Position numbers and translations under genes: made by a program
The notes under the pieces: generated by a model
The model's database searches: none
What the model was told of the DNA's origin: nothing
The model's input: only the letters and a program-made list of their open reading frames with translations
Origin: Procambarus clarkii
Taxonomy: Eukaryota; Arthropoda; Malacostraca; Decapoda; Cambaridae
Reading direction: 5' to 3'
Length of the DNA stretch: 64,000 bases
Assembly: GCF_040958095.1 (NCBI RefSeq)
Contig: NC_091169.1
Location: 8,720,380-8,784,379, forward strand
Shown: positions 55,401-64,000 of the stretch, piece after piece
Layout: each line of letters starts with the position of its first letter
Position numbering within the stretch: position 1 is the stretch's first letter

Positions 55401-55956
55401 AGGAAGACATGAGGAAGACAAAGAAAACGACAACTACCCGGAAGGGGGGGGGGGAGCAGACGAAAAAAAGGGGGAAATACAAATAAATAAAGAAGAAAAT
55501 AAATAAATAGTAAATAATTAAATAATAAACAGAAATATGTTAAAATAATAAATTGAAACTTGAATACAAATAAAAGGAGGAACCAAAATAAATAAACCAT
55601 AATAATAACTTTGAAGTGTAAAGAAACATAATAAATAAGTATACTCCATAATTACATTAATAATTAACAGGAAATAAGACTGTCGCCTTGAAACAGCACA
55701 GAACAAAACGGGAGAAAGAGAAAGATAAAATAAGGAAGACAAAGAAAACGGCAACGACCCCGAAGAGGGAAGGAGGGAGAGCAGACGAAAAAGGGGGGGG
55801 GGGGGGTATTTAGCTTCGCCTATAACAAGAAGCTAAATAAAGAAGAATTTAAATAAATTAAATTAGATATAACTAAATAATATATTGTACCAATAACTAA
55901 AGAAAGAAGAAAATTAAATAAATTAGAACTAAATAGTAAACAATTACTTTAGTAAT
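55401..55956. other. A/G-rich region with a distant direct repeat
   Basis: A block ggaagacaaagaaaacg...caac..acc followed by G runs and gagcagacgaaaaa occurs at about 55412-55475 and again at 55730-55800, 318 bases apart. The rest is AAATAAATT-type sequence. No coding signal. It might be a 3' UTR of an unrecognised LINE variant ending in the LINE-B8 tail. Confidence 0.45.
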
Positions 55957-57466
55957 TGTTACGAACCCAAGTCCATCGTCGGAACACGGAGCAGTGATGT
56001 CCACGCCATCTGTGAGTCCGCTCCCGAAAACCCCCACAACATGGACAATGCCATCTAGTGATGACAGGAATATGCCGGCAATAGGCGCTGGATTCCTGTC
56101 CTAGTCGGCTCGTGAGGTAGCTGGTGCTGATCTCTGGTGAGGTGACGCTTAGAAAAGCAGCGCCATCTATTGAGCGACAGGGTGTACGTCTATGTCAGCC
56201 AGTAAGTGATGTTTCCTAGTGGTCCCCATGTAGTATCCCAGTGTACTGATGACGTGTCTGTCTTCATAGAGTCAACGTAGGGCTGCTGTGATGTACGCAG
56301 AGTCAGTCTACCCAAGGCAGCCACCAGCCTGCTTCACAGAAGCAGTGAGCTGCCGCCAGGCGAGAACTGTAGAGTGTTCAACTGTCTGCCTGAGAGGCAG
56401 TGATGGGATTCGCCGTACCCGGGGCTGGCTGGTGGAAGAGACAGCCGACTGTGGTGCCGAAAGAGGAGAGTAACCAGCGAGTTACACGAAGCTCCTGCCT
56501 AGGGCTCGCAACCCTAGTATTTACTCGTGAAGTGGCCTAACAGCGTGAGGCTGATTGGTACCTGCCAGCAACAGGCTGTACTGTGGTTGTGGGCCTTCAC
56601 GACGAGGCACCTAGTGGAATTGTGATTTGGCTGGCCCGTAGCCAGGGTAGACTCATCGTTGTTTCCTGGTACCTGCTGAGGGTTGTGCTGTAACAACCGT
56701 GACCTCCCCCCCCCCTTAAGAGTTCACACCCAGGAAAGCCTTCTCCAAGAGGTCAGCCCAGATGACCTCCAGTTTATCTTGTATATTGAATAAAAATTCC
56801 TGGGTTAGTCTTAGTCAGCATAGTTTCAAGTATGTAATATTTCATGCAAGGGAATTAGACTCCAGATTCTTATGTGTAAACATCCTTGGATCTCCCCCTT
56901 TTGGCCAGGTCAGAGGTCAGTCACACACGTAATTAATAACTCCTCTCTTGAAGAGTGTATGGTGAATGTCAAACAAGCTTTTTGAAATATTGTTTAAGTG
57001 TTTGTGCACGTGTGGCCCGACCCCCCCCTAGCATTTCTGACCTGGGTAGCGACAGCAGATCTCCCCCCTCCCCCCTGTGGGGGTTGTATATAGAGGTCCT
57101 GTAGGGACTTAGACAGGGAGAGTGCCGGACACCGGGGTCCAGAGAGGGCTGTGAAGAACACCTCAGCCAGGGAGAGACAGATATCTTAAGGTAATGTGTG
57201 TGATCTCTGAGTTTTGTTCCATGTCCAAATTTCTTAACTTTTTGCCAGTGTTAGAGTAGGATTTATAAGTGGTGATTGACATAATTTTGGTCTCAATAAA
57301 ACTCATGTTAAATTTCCTGTCTGTGTCAATTGTTGAATCCTCTTAGCCTTTTGGATATAGTGGCTGACAACCGTTTCCATAATTAATGACAGTCATAGAA
57401 AGTACTCTCCAAGTCAAGCAATGTTTCTTGCCTCGTTGCTTGATATAGTCTCAATGGTCAAAGGCA
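55957..57466 (+). repeat. Probable Gypsy-3 5' LTR, split by solo LTR-2
   Basis: It starts TGTTACGAACCC and would end ...TCAAAGGCA two bases before the primer site. Without the 674-base insertion it is about 836 bases. The second LTR is outside the window, so ends and length are inferred from TG/CA and the primer site. Confidence 0.4.
56700..57369 (+). mobile_element. Solo LTR-2 (670 bp)
   Basis: It starts TGACCTCCCC and ends GGCTGACA, with a 4-base duplication ACCG (56696-56699, 57370-57373). It has an LTR-like layout on the plus strand: TATA-like GTATATAGAG at 57086-57095, an AATAAA at 57295-57300 and a T-rich end. There is no coding sequence. Confidence 0.65.
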
Positions 57467-57468
57467 GA

Positions 57469-57479
57469 TGGTGGCAGCG
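57469..57479 (+). promoter_or_regulatory. Gypsy-3 primer binding site, tRNA-Leu-like
   Basis: TGGTGGCAGCG is complementary to a tRNA-Leu(AAG)-type 3' end ...CGCTGCCACCA as I recall it. The match stops after 11 bases. Its position between the TG...CA LTR and the gag leader supports the call. Confidence 0.55.
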
Positions 57480-58772
57480 TATTTCATCCTGCGTTAGCAT
57501 CTCCTTGTTGGCAGTGTACTTTGTAGTCCTGGTGTAACCATCATATGTCAGCCCATAACAGTGTTACCAAGTGCAACCAATGGGGAAGTGTTACTCAGGA
57601 TAAGTAGTGTTTACATTATTAGTTTAGTGTTCCATTATAGTGGTGGTGCATTATAGTAGGGTACACTTTAGAGAGGTGGTACAAAAAGAGCGGTGTTACA
57701 ATGGTGCTAGCGGTGGTCCAATAAATTGTGGGTGTGTTCACACTTTATCGGAGGCCTGCGCGCCGGCTGCTCGGGTGGCCACGTAGTTGTTTGTTAGTTT
57801 AGGCGGGCTCGCGATTTCGTTGCTCGGGGCCACACGTATTTTAAGTGTTATGATTAGTGCGACATACGGGAAACTAGATGAAAAGTTTTGGGTATGCGCT
57901 TCGCTCTGAAATCTATGGACAGAAATTAGTTCTCGTTTCTCTTCATAGCTTCCAGGGGTGTACAACCCAGTTATAGGTTGTACAGCAATCTGTTCGGCAG
58001 GTTGTCTGGGAAATTGTCAGTGAAGGACGCTTACTGATACATTTCTGAGGTACATGGAGTTGCCTCGAGTTCTAGATCCTAACGATAAGGCCGCAGACGA
58101 TGCTCCGTCACCTAGAGTGTAGCTGAGTTATCATCATAGAGGGGGTCATGTTGGCAGCGAGACTGACCTCAAACATTCTAGTCGTGAATTGTGTCTTAGG
58201 AAGGACGGCTGCTAGTGTTGGATGTTTTTCCCCAAGGGCGGGTCAGACGTAGTTAACAGGCATAGCTTACCGAGGAACAATCGTAGATTTAATCACCACG
58301 AGAGTAGTCTTACAATTAGTTAAGGGAATTCATAATTATACTATAACTTTTTGTTTTATTATTTTACTCAGATTTTTTATAAGTGAAAGGAATTTCAGTG
58401 TCGATAAGGTTGGATGTACACCTGACCGTCTCTTGTGTGCACATATGTGTACATGTGTTTCTCATGCGACGATCAGAGAGATTGTTTATACTAAGTTATC
58501 AACACCTGTTTCATCTTGGGCGCGCGGTCATAACTCTCGTCCACTCAGGAAGGGTACTATCGTACATCCCCGCCTCTTTCTGCAGACGCTCCGCGCGGTG
58601 TATATTGTGTTGACAGCGAGTGTGCGTTTGTTCTGATTTACTTTTTAATGTTCATTCGTTACATAGAACATTGTGTTAAATTTTCAAGTTAATATGCCGC
58701 TTGGTCACAAAGTTACAGATATTGTGTTATTTTGTGGAATTATATCTTTATTGGCAATTTGTTTGATTTTAT
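57480..58772 (+). other. Gypsy-3 leader or unassigned region
   Basis: About 1.3 kb without a convincing gene between the primer site and gag. A frame from 58694 (MPLGHKVTDIV...) has a hydrophobic 20-residue stretch but is out of frame with gag, and I do not call it. Confidence 0.35.
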
Positions 58773-59319
58773 ATGTCCACTCCGATGTTATCGGAATGGA
58801 AGGGGTTCTCAATAGGGTTGCAATTCCCCTCTATTCCCTCTCAGTTCCCGCCTCACGTTCCCTACACCTACTCGACCCAGTCCCCACCCACCCTACCCGC
58901 CCTTGTTCCCTCCACCCACTCTGCTCCATTTTCTTCCACCGTCCCCACTATCCCCACTCAGGGTCACTCCACCCACACCTTGCTTGTTCAGCCCCTCCCC
59001 TCTCAGCATTGTCCCGCTCCACCCATCTACCCTCACAATCCTTCCCCTCAGTTCCCACCCTCCAACCTCCCGCCACACCCTGAGTCGGTGTCACTCATCC
59101 ACGCGCCCTCCACTCTCCCTCCACTTCCATCCTCCCCGCCCTGCGCCCAGTCCCTCAACCCCCCACCAGCCCTCCCCGCCTCCCTCATACCTCCTGTCAT
59201 ATCCTCCCCCTCCAACATTCCCCACCCCCACCCTACTTCTCCCGCCCATCCCCCCAGTGTTGCCTCCCCGGGAGTAGTTTGTACTTGTGGTAAGATTTCT
59301 TATACATTAAGTAGTATTA
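58773..59319 (+). CDS. Gypsy-3 gag N-terminal region, Pro-rich
   Basis: The frame starts MSTPMLSEWKGFSIG and is extremely rich in Pro, Ser and His for about 160 residues (blocks such as PHVPYTYSTQSPPTLP), then VVCTCGKISYTLSSI, where LINE-B9 interrupts. Removing LINE-B9 plus one TAGTATTA joins this in frame to KEKCWTCHGKGHFRKAC, so it is gag upstream of the knuckle. No capsid motif is recognisable, which is odd for Gypsy. C-rich composition makes all frames look Pro-rich; the in-frame junction is the reason for choosing this one. Confidence 0.5.
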
Positions 59320-59320
59320 C

Positions 59321-59581
59321 TGCTCCCGCAAGTCAGACCTTATCACTACTGCAGTCGCTATGAAATCCAATGTTTATGTGAACGAATGTCTTACCAGATT
59401 CAGACAAAATCTCTTATTTAAACTACGTGGAATTTGCAATAGATCCACTGCTATTAAACATTGTTTTGTGCGCGATGGTAAAATAATAGCTAGGAAGACT
59501 GACTCTGGAAAAACTTATGTCATAACCACTGAAGCACACCTCACTTCTTTCCTGGATGACTGTGGGATATCAGCTGAATAA
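59321..59581 (+). pseudogene. LINE-B9 ORF1, C-terminal part
   Basis: The reading frame CSRKSDLITTAVAMKSNVYV, then NECLTRFRQNLLFKLRGIC, ending FLDDCGISAE, aligns with the LINE-A6 ORF1 end (CSRKTDLISSAV, VYVNECLTRCRQNL, FLNDCGISAV). It is truncated at the insertion edge. The strong match shows LINE-A and LINE-B are sister families with the same ORF1. Confidence 0.8.
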
Positions 59582-60033
59582 CCAGAACATAATTTGTAGT
59601 CTCACATACAACCAAAGTGTACTTAAGCTCTGCCTTTCCTTTCCAAAGGTGTTTATTTTTATTTTTATTTTTTTATTTTTTTTTGTTTGTCATCTTTGCC
59701 TGTTTTATACTCTTAATTATTTGTTCTTAGTTAATCCCCTTGTCACTAAACCTAGGGCTTTTTATTACCCTGTTAATTAACCATTACTAAGCTAATTATC
59801 TTCAAGATCATTTTTTTATGATTATCATTTGTCTTATTATTTTTTATTTTACATTTATATTGTCAGTCTCTACTGATTTTTTGTTTTTTTTATTTTATGT
59901 AACTTCTGTGTCCTCCCTGGCTATCTATTGGATCTTTATTTTACTTCTAAATTGTTACTATTTTATTGTATTTGCTTTTATTCTTGTGTTTTGCTTTATC
60001 GTGTATCTTGCATCGTGATCCCTCTGCATCTCT

Positions 60034-62959
60034 ATGCACACTGATATTGATCCTGATCAAAATCTTCTGTCTCATATCTACACCAACCAGCACATTGATC
60101 ATCATTATTGCAAGTATTTCACAGCACACCAGGCTAAAAACAAACTTCAAAATAGCACCTGTCTATCAGTTTATAACCAAAATGTTAGATCACTTGGTAA
60201 ACATTTTGACGATTTAAATGCATTACTCACAGCAATAGGTACTAACCTATCGTTCATTATTTTAACATAAACTTGGCTAAATAAAGACTATACCCAACTC
60301 TACAACTTAGCTGGTTATAAAGCCATTCATAACTGTAGGCCTAATAAAAAAGGTGGTGGCACAGCTATATATTACCGAGATACATTTATCTGCAACAGTG
60401 TTATTAGTGACAGAGATGACTACTGTGAATATACTTTTGCTCAGTTTACAATTAAATCCCTTAAATCCTCTTTGACTATTGGAGCCATCTATAGATTTTC
60501 CAATACTAACATAGCTACTTTCTCAGACAACCTAAGGAATCTTATTATAAACAACAATCTCAACAAAAACCACATCATTCTGGGAGGAGATTTTAATATT
60601 GACCTGGGTCAACAAAATTGCTCTCAAGTTGACTATTTCCTTAACAGCATGAACTCCTGTATGCTAATCCCCACAATCACCAAACCTACCCGAGTCACTC
60701 AAACATCAGCCACTACCTTGGACCACATATGGACAAACATAACAGCTCCCCTTGTATCTGGTATAATCTACGACAGAACAACTGACCACAATCCTACCTT
60801 TCTCATAGCGAACATGGACATAACACCACCAAAAAGCAAGAAACTTTCATTTAGGCTACACAGTGAATCAGCTTTAGACAATCTTAGAGGCACTTTACAA
60901 TATTAACTGGGATTCTGAATTCAATAATACCCATGATATAAATTCATTAGCTAACCTCTTCATCTCCAAAACTCTAAGCCTCTACAACATTCATTGTCCC
61001 CTTCTTACCAAGCAAGTAACTGACAAAAGATTAAACAATCCATGGCTCACAAGTGGCATTCTCAACTCAATCAACAAGAAACATGAATATGAAAAGAAAG
61101 TTAGGATTGGCCTAGTTTCAAAGGAAGTAGCTAAAAGGTACTCATCAATGCTTACCAGTATCATAAGAAAGGCAAAACTTGCATATTATGTGAATAGATT
61201 CAATGAAGCAAAAGGCAACATGAAAAGCACTTGGAAAACTATCTCTAGTATCCTAGGAACTAAACAACACTCACATAACCAAATAAAACTCTACAAGGAT
61301 GGGGGTATACCGTCAACTGACTTAGAAATGGCAAATGAATTTAATAGTTTCTTTTCATCGGTTGGTGCTAATCTTGCCAGTAAAATCCCACAGACTCAGA
61401 CACATATTAACACATATCTCTCAGGCAGCTATCCAAACTCTCTTCTCCTTTCACCAATCAGCCCGGCAGATGTTGTGTCCATCATACATTCTCTAAAAAC
61501 CAAGGCAGGGAACACCAGTGAAATTCCGTCCATTGTGTACAAGAGAGCCTCCCATGCCCTTGCCCCACCCATAGCACTAATGTTCAACAAATCTATAGAG
61601 TATCACACCTTCCCTGATATCCTCAAAAAAGCAAGAGTAACGCCAGTCCATAAAGGAGGCAATCCGGCGGACATAAACAATTATAGACCAATATCAAATC
61701 TACCCATTCTATCAAAAATATTTGAAAAAATTATTTACAAACAGCTCTATTCCTACCTCGTAAAATTCGACATACTCAGCCCCTGCCAGTTTGGCTTCCG
61801 GTCCCAAAAGAGCACCAATGATGCAATCATTAGTCTCCTTGACATTATCTACTCAGCCCTTGACAAAAATGAGTTTCCGATTGGACTCTTCATTGACCTA
61901 AGAAAAGCCTTTGATACTGTTAATCACAACTACCTCTTACTTAAACTCCAGCATTATGGAATCCGAGGCCTTGCCCTTGACTACATCCGATCCTATCTTA
62001 GTGACAGACACCAATATGTAACCATCAATGATACAACTTCTTCCACTCTACCAATTACCGTTGGAGTGCCGCAGGGCAGCATCTTAGGACCTCTTCTATT
62101 TCTTATATATATAAACGATCTGCCTAATGTCTCTAATATTCTCAAACCTATATTGTTTGCTGACGATACTACCCTTATCTACTCAAACCTCAACCCACAT
62201 ACACTAAATAATGTTGTGAATAATGAATTAAAAAAAGTCCACTTATGGATGTCAACGAACAAACTAACATTAAACATCGAAAAGACTTACTACATCTTAT
62301 TTGGAAGCAAATCATCAAATGCAATTCAGCTACAGATAGACAACATTAACATCAGTAATAAAAATGATGGCAAGTTTCTTGGCCTATTCCTAGAGAAGAG
62401 ACTCAACTTCAGCACCCACATTCAACACATAACTAAGAAAGTCTCTAAGACAGTTGGTATACTCTCCAAAATCAGATATTATGTTCCTAACTCTGCTCTC
62501 CTCTCACTATATTATGCACTAATCTACCCCTATCTTAATTATGGTATCTGTGCATGGGGGTCTACCACTGCAAACCACCTTAAGCCCATCATCACACAGC
62601 AAAAATCTGCTATCAGAATAATAACTAACTCTGCTTTCAGACAACACTCAGCTCCCTTGTTTAAATCCCTAAACTTGCTAAATATTAACTCCCTCCACAC
62701 ATTCTCTTGTGTCAACTACATTTACAAAACCCTGTTCTTAAATGCAAACCATGCTCTGAAACTCTCCCTGGACAGATGTAATAGGACCCATTATCACCAC
62801 ACCAGAAATAAATATCTCTTTGATATCCCCAGGGTCAAACTTAATCTGTGTAAACACTCTATGCAAATTAAGGGACCTAGTCTATGGAACTCACTCCCTA
62901 GTGAATTGAAAAACTGTAAAACTTTTGCCTTATTAAAAGCAAAACCAAAAAGTACCTAA
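60034..62959 (+). pseudogene. LINE-B9 ORF2 (EN + RT), two breaks
   Basis: Start MHTDIDPDQNLL. EN: NQNVRSLGKHFDD, then LT-stop-TWLNKD, where TAA at about 60268 replaces the catalytic Glu codon of LTETW; GGDFNIDLG and DRTTDHNPTF follow. A shift near 60900 breaks the linker. From 61148 a 603-codon frame runs through YRPISNLPILSKIFEK, GFRSQKSTNDA, FIDLRKAFDTVNH, GVPQGSILGPLLF and FADDTTLIYSN to a C terminus whose last few residues are altered. RT is intact; EN is dead. Confidence 0.9.
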
Positions 62960-63119
62960 CTTCATCTATTTAGTTTCCTACACTGAGCTTTAAATTTGCT
63001 CTGTACCTAGTGTTACCCAATCTCCTAATTTTTATGTAATATCAAACAACCTTATCATTGTGTTCATTGCTGTCTTCTTTTATGTGCTAGCCATATGCTG
63101 TATTGTGACTAACAATTTT

Positions 63120-63229
63120 TGTCAACTACCATTCAAGCTGTCATTGCAATCAATCCTATATTGTTTCTGCTGTATTGAGCCTACCAATTTGTTGTCAACT
63201 ACCATTTTAAGCTGTCATTGCAATCAATC
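63120..63229 (+). repeat. Direct repeat in the LINE-B9 3' UTR
   Basis: The 36-38 base block tgtcaactaccatt..aagctgtcattgcaatcaatc occurs at 63120-63155 and 63192-63229, 72 bases apart. The flanking tgctgtattg.gactaacaa... is also similar. Confidence 0.85.
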
Positions 63230-63489
63230 TTAGCTACCTATGTGCTTTAATATACTGTACCTACAATTTTCTCTCATCTTCTTTTTTTTTCATTCCATGT
63301 AATCTGTTATCATTTTTTTGTCTATAAATTTTGCAAGTATTTACCTCCTTAAAATTTTCTTAGATTAAGGACCTGCCCGAAACGCTGCGCGTGCTAGTGG
63401 CTTTACAAGACTGTAATTACCATATTTGTATCCTCACATTCCTTATGTACATTCTTGTATATGCATAAATAAATAAATAAATAGTATTA

Positions 63490-64000
63490 GTAAGGAGAAA
63501 TGTTGGACCTGTCATGGAAAAGGTCATTTTAGGAAAGCGTGTACGAGTGTTCGGCTTAAGGAAGTGCCGTCACCAGATTACTTTAAGGATGGTCGCCCTA
63601 CTTTTGAAGTCCAGGTTGAGGGTGAGATTTTAATTGCTTTCTTGGACACAGGTAGCCAAGCAACACTCATTAAGAGTTCAGCCTTCAGCAAATTCAAACA
63701 TGCACGGCTTAAATGTAGTAGTAAGCAGCTCACAGCAGTTAATGGGGGACAAATTGACATCTTGGGTCAGGCCACAATTAATTTTGAAATAGGTCATGAT
63801 GGGTCGTACCCTCACACTTGTACAGTGGTTCAGAATCTTGCTTATCCGGGTGATATCTTGATTGGCATGGATTTCTTACACAGGTTTTCATATTCTCTGT
63901 CAGCTGAGAAAGGGGCGAGACATTGCCGGTTGAAATTAGGAACTGTATCCTATCCGGTGACATTGACTGACCATCCCCCGGTTGTAGCTTCCATCCAGCG
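63490..64000 (+). CDS. Gypsy-3 gag zinc knuckle and protease (runs off the edge)
   Basis: The frame is open to the window end. It begins with KEKCWTCHGKGHFRKAC (CCHC knuckle), then a retropepsin: FEVQVEGEILIAFLDTGSQA with catalytic DTGS, QLTAVNGGQID, and the conserved ILIGMDFLHRF end. Protease would process the polyprotein. Upstream it joins 58773-59319 once LINE-B9 is skipped. No lesion is seen in 170 codons. There is no ATG because this is the middle of a polyprotein. Confidence 0.85.

Larger units (their letters stand above)
59320..63481 (+). mobile_element. LINE-B9, near-full LINE-B nested in Gypsy-3 gag
   Basis: It is bounded by an 8-base duplication TAGTATTA (59312-59319, 63482-63489). 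It contains the ORF1 end (59321-59581), a 452-base AT-rich spacer, ORF2 (60034-62959), 3' UTR, tail core at 63375-63402 (loop TGC) and an (ATAA)n end. It is a divergent LINE-B: it lacks the 125-base UTR dimer of the other LINE-B copies. Confidence 0.92.
55957..64000 (+). mobile_element. Gypsy-3, 5' part of an LTR retrotransposon, runs off the window
   Basis: The order is LTR (55957-57466), primer site (57469-57479), leader, Pro-rich gag (58773-59319), [LINE-B9], zinc knuckle and protease (63490-64000). Solo LTR-2 sits in the LTR. The frame across LINE-B9 is restored exactly when one copy of its 8-base duplication is removed, which proves the two gag parts belong together. RT, integrase and the 3' LTR would lie beyond 64000. 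Confidence 0.6.

Noticed and set aside
56693..57374. 8-base ACAACCGT direct repeat as a hAT-type target duplication
   Set aside because: No terminal inverted repeats; the TG...CA ends with a 4-base ACCG duplication and TATA/AATAAA layout fit an LTR better.
58673..59083. Small membrane protein (MPLGHKVTDIVLFCGIISLL...)
   Set aside because: It is out of frame with the gag frame restored across LINE-B9, and hydrophobic runs are common in AT-rich sequence.

Overview
The window looks like repeat-dense intergenic DNA from a decapod crustacean, most likely a crayfish-, lobster- or shrimp-like genome. I infer this from memory of decapod repeats: two tRNA-derived SINEs, LINE 3' ends carrying a recurrent GCCCGAAACGC...GCGT...TAGTGGC signature, and an L2/CR1-like LINE ending in (ATCAACCAGGT)n. 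I found no convincing host protein gene, functional tRNA, rRNA or CRISPR array. Almost every recognisable stretch is a transposable element, and many elements sit inside one another.

Element families (names are mine). LINE-A and LINE-B are related two-ORF LINEs: ORF1, an AT-rich spacer, then ORF2 with endonuclease (EN) and reverse transcriptase (RT). They make up much of the window. LINE-C is an L2/CR1-like element with an uninterrupted 927-codon frame. LINE-D and LINE-E are I/jockey-type elements with RNase H. LINE-F is a second CR1/L2-like element. Gypsy-1, Gypsy-2 and Gypsy-3 are LTR retrotransposons with three different apparent tRNA primer sites. There are two probable solo LTRs.

Layout. 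1-271 is a SINE whose tail matches LINE-B. 272-780 is unassigned and partly a degenerate tandem repeat. 781-5262 is LINE-A1, split by LINE-A2, which is itself split by LINE-B1. 5263-7938 is the 5' part of Gypsy-1 (LTR end, primer site, gag, zinc knuckle, protease), split by LINE-B2. 7939-8161 is an inverted SINE. 8187-9834 is LINE-B3 with a LINE-A tail inside, followed by an orphan ORF1 (9835-10537). 10538-11975 is non-coding apart from a SINE tail. 11976-16663 is two LINE-B copies in tandem. 16759-19618 is LINE-C. 19640-25472 is LINE-D on the minus strand, split by a LINE-B tail and by LINE-A4. 25584-42840 is LINE-A5, split by a near-complete Gypsy-2 (26121-41575). Gypsy-2 in turn carries LINE-E inside one LTR and LINE-B7 inside pol, and B7 carries a solo LTR. 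42841-47795 is LINE-A6 (minus) with two smaller LINE-A insertions. 47796-55058 is LINE-F (minus), split by LINE-A9, whose ORF2 is intact. 55059-55400 is a tail-to-tail pair of LINE fragments. 55957-64000 is Gypsy-3 (LTR, primer site, leader, gag, protease), with a solo LTR in its LTR and LINE-B9 in gag; it runs off the window.

The parts interact as a parasite network. The autonomous LINEs supply EN and RT, and the first SINE carries a LINE-B-like 3' tail. LINE-A, LINE-B and this SINE share one short hairpin-capable 3' core with a fixed stem and a variable loop triplet, a plausible RT recognition signal. Most coding copies are broken by frameshifts, stops or nesting. The copies that look young are LINE-A9, LINE-C and the Gypsy-2 LTR pair (1 difference in 171 bases).
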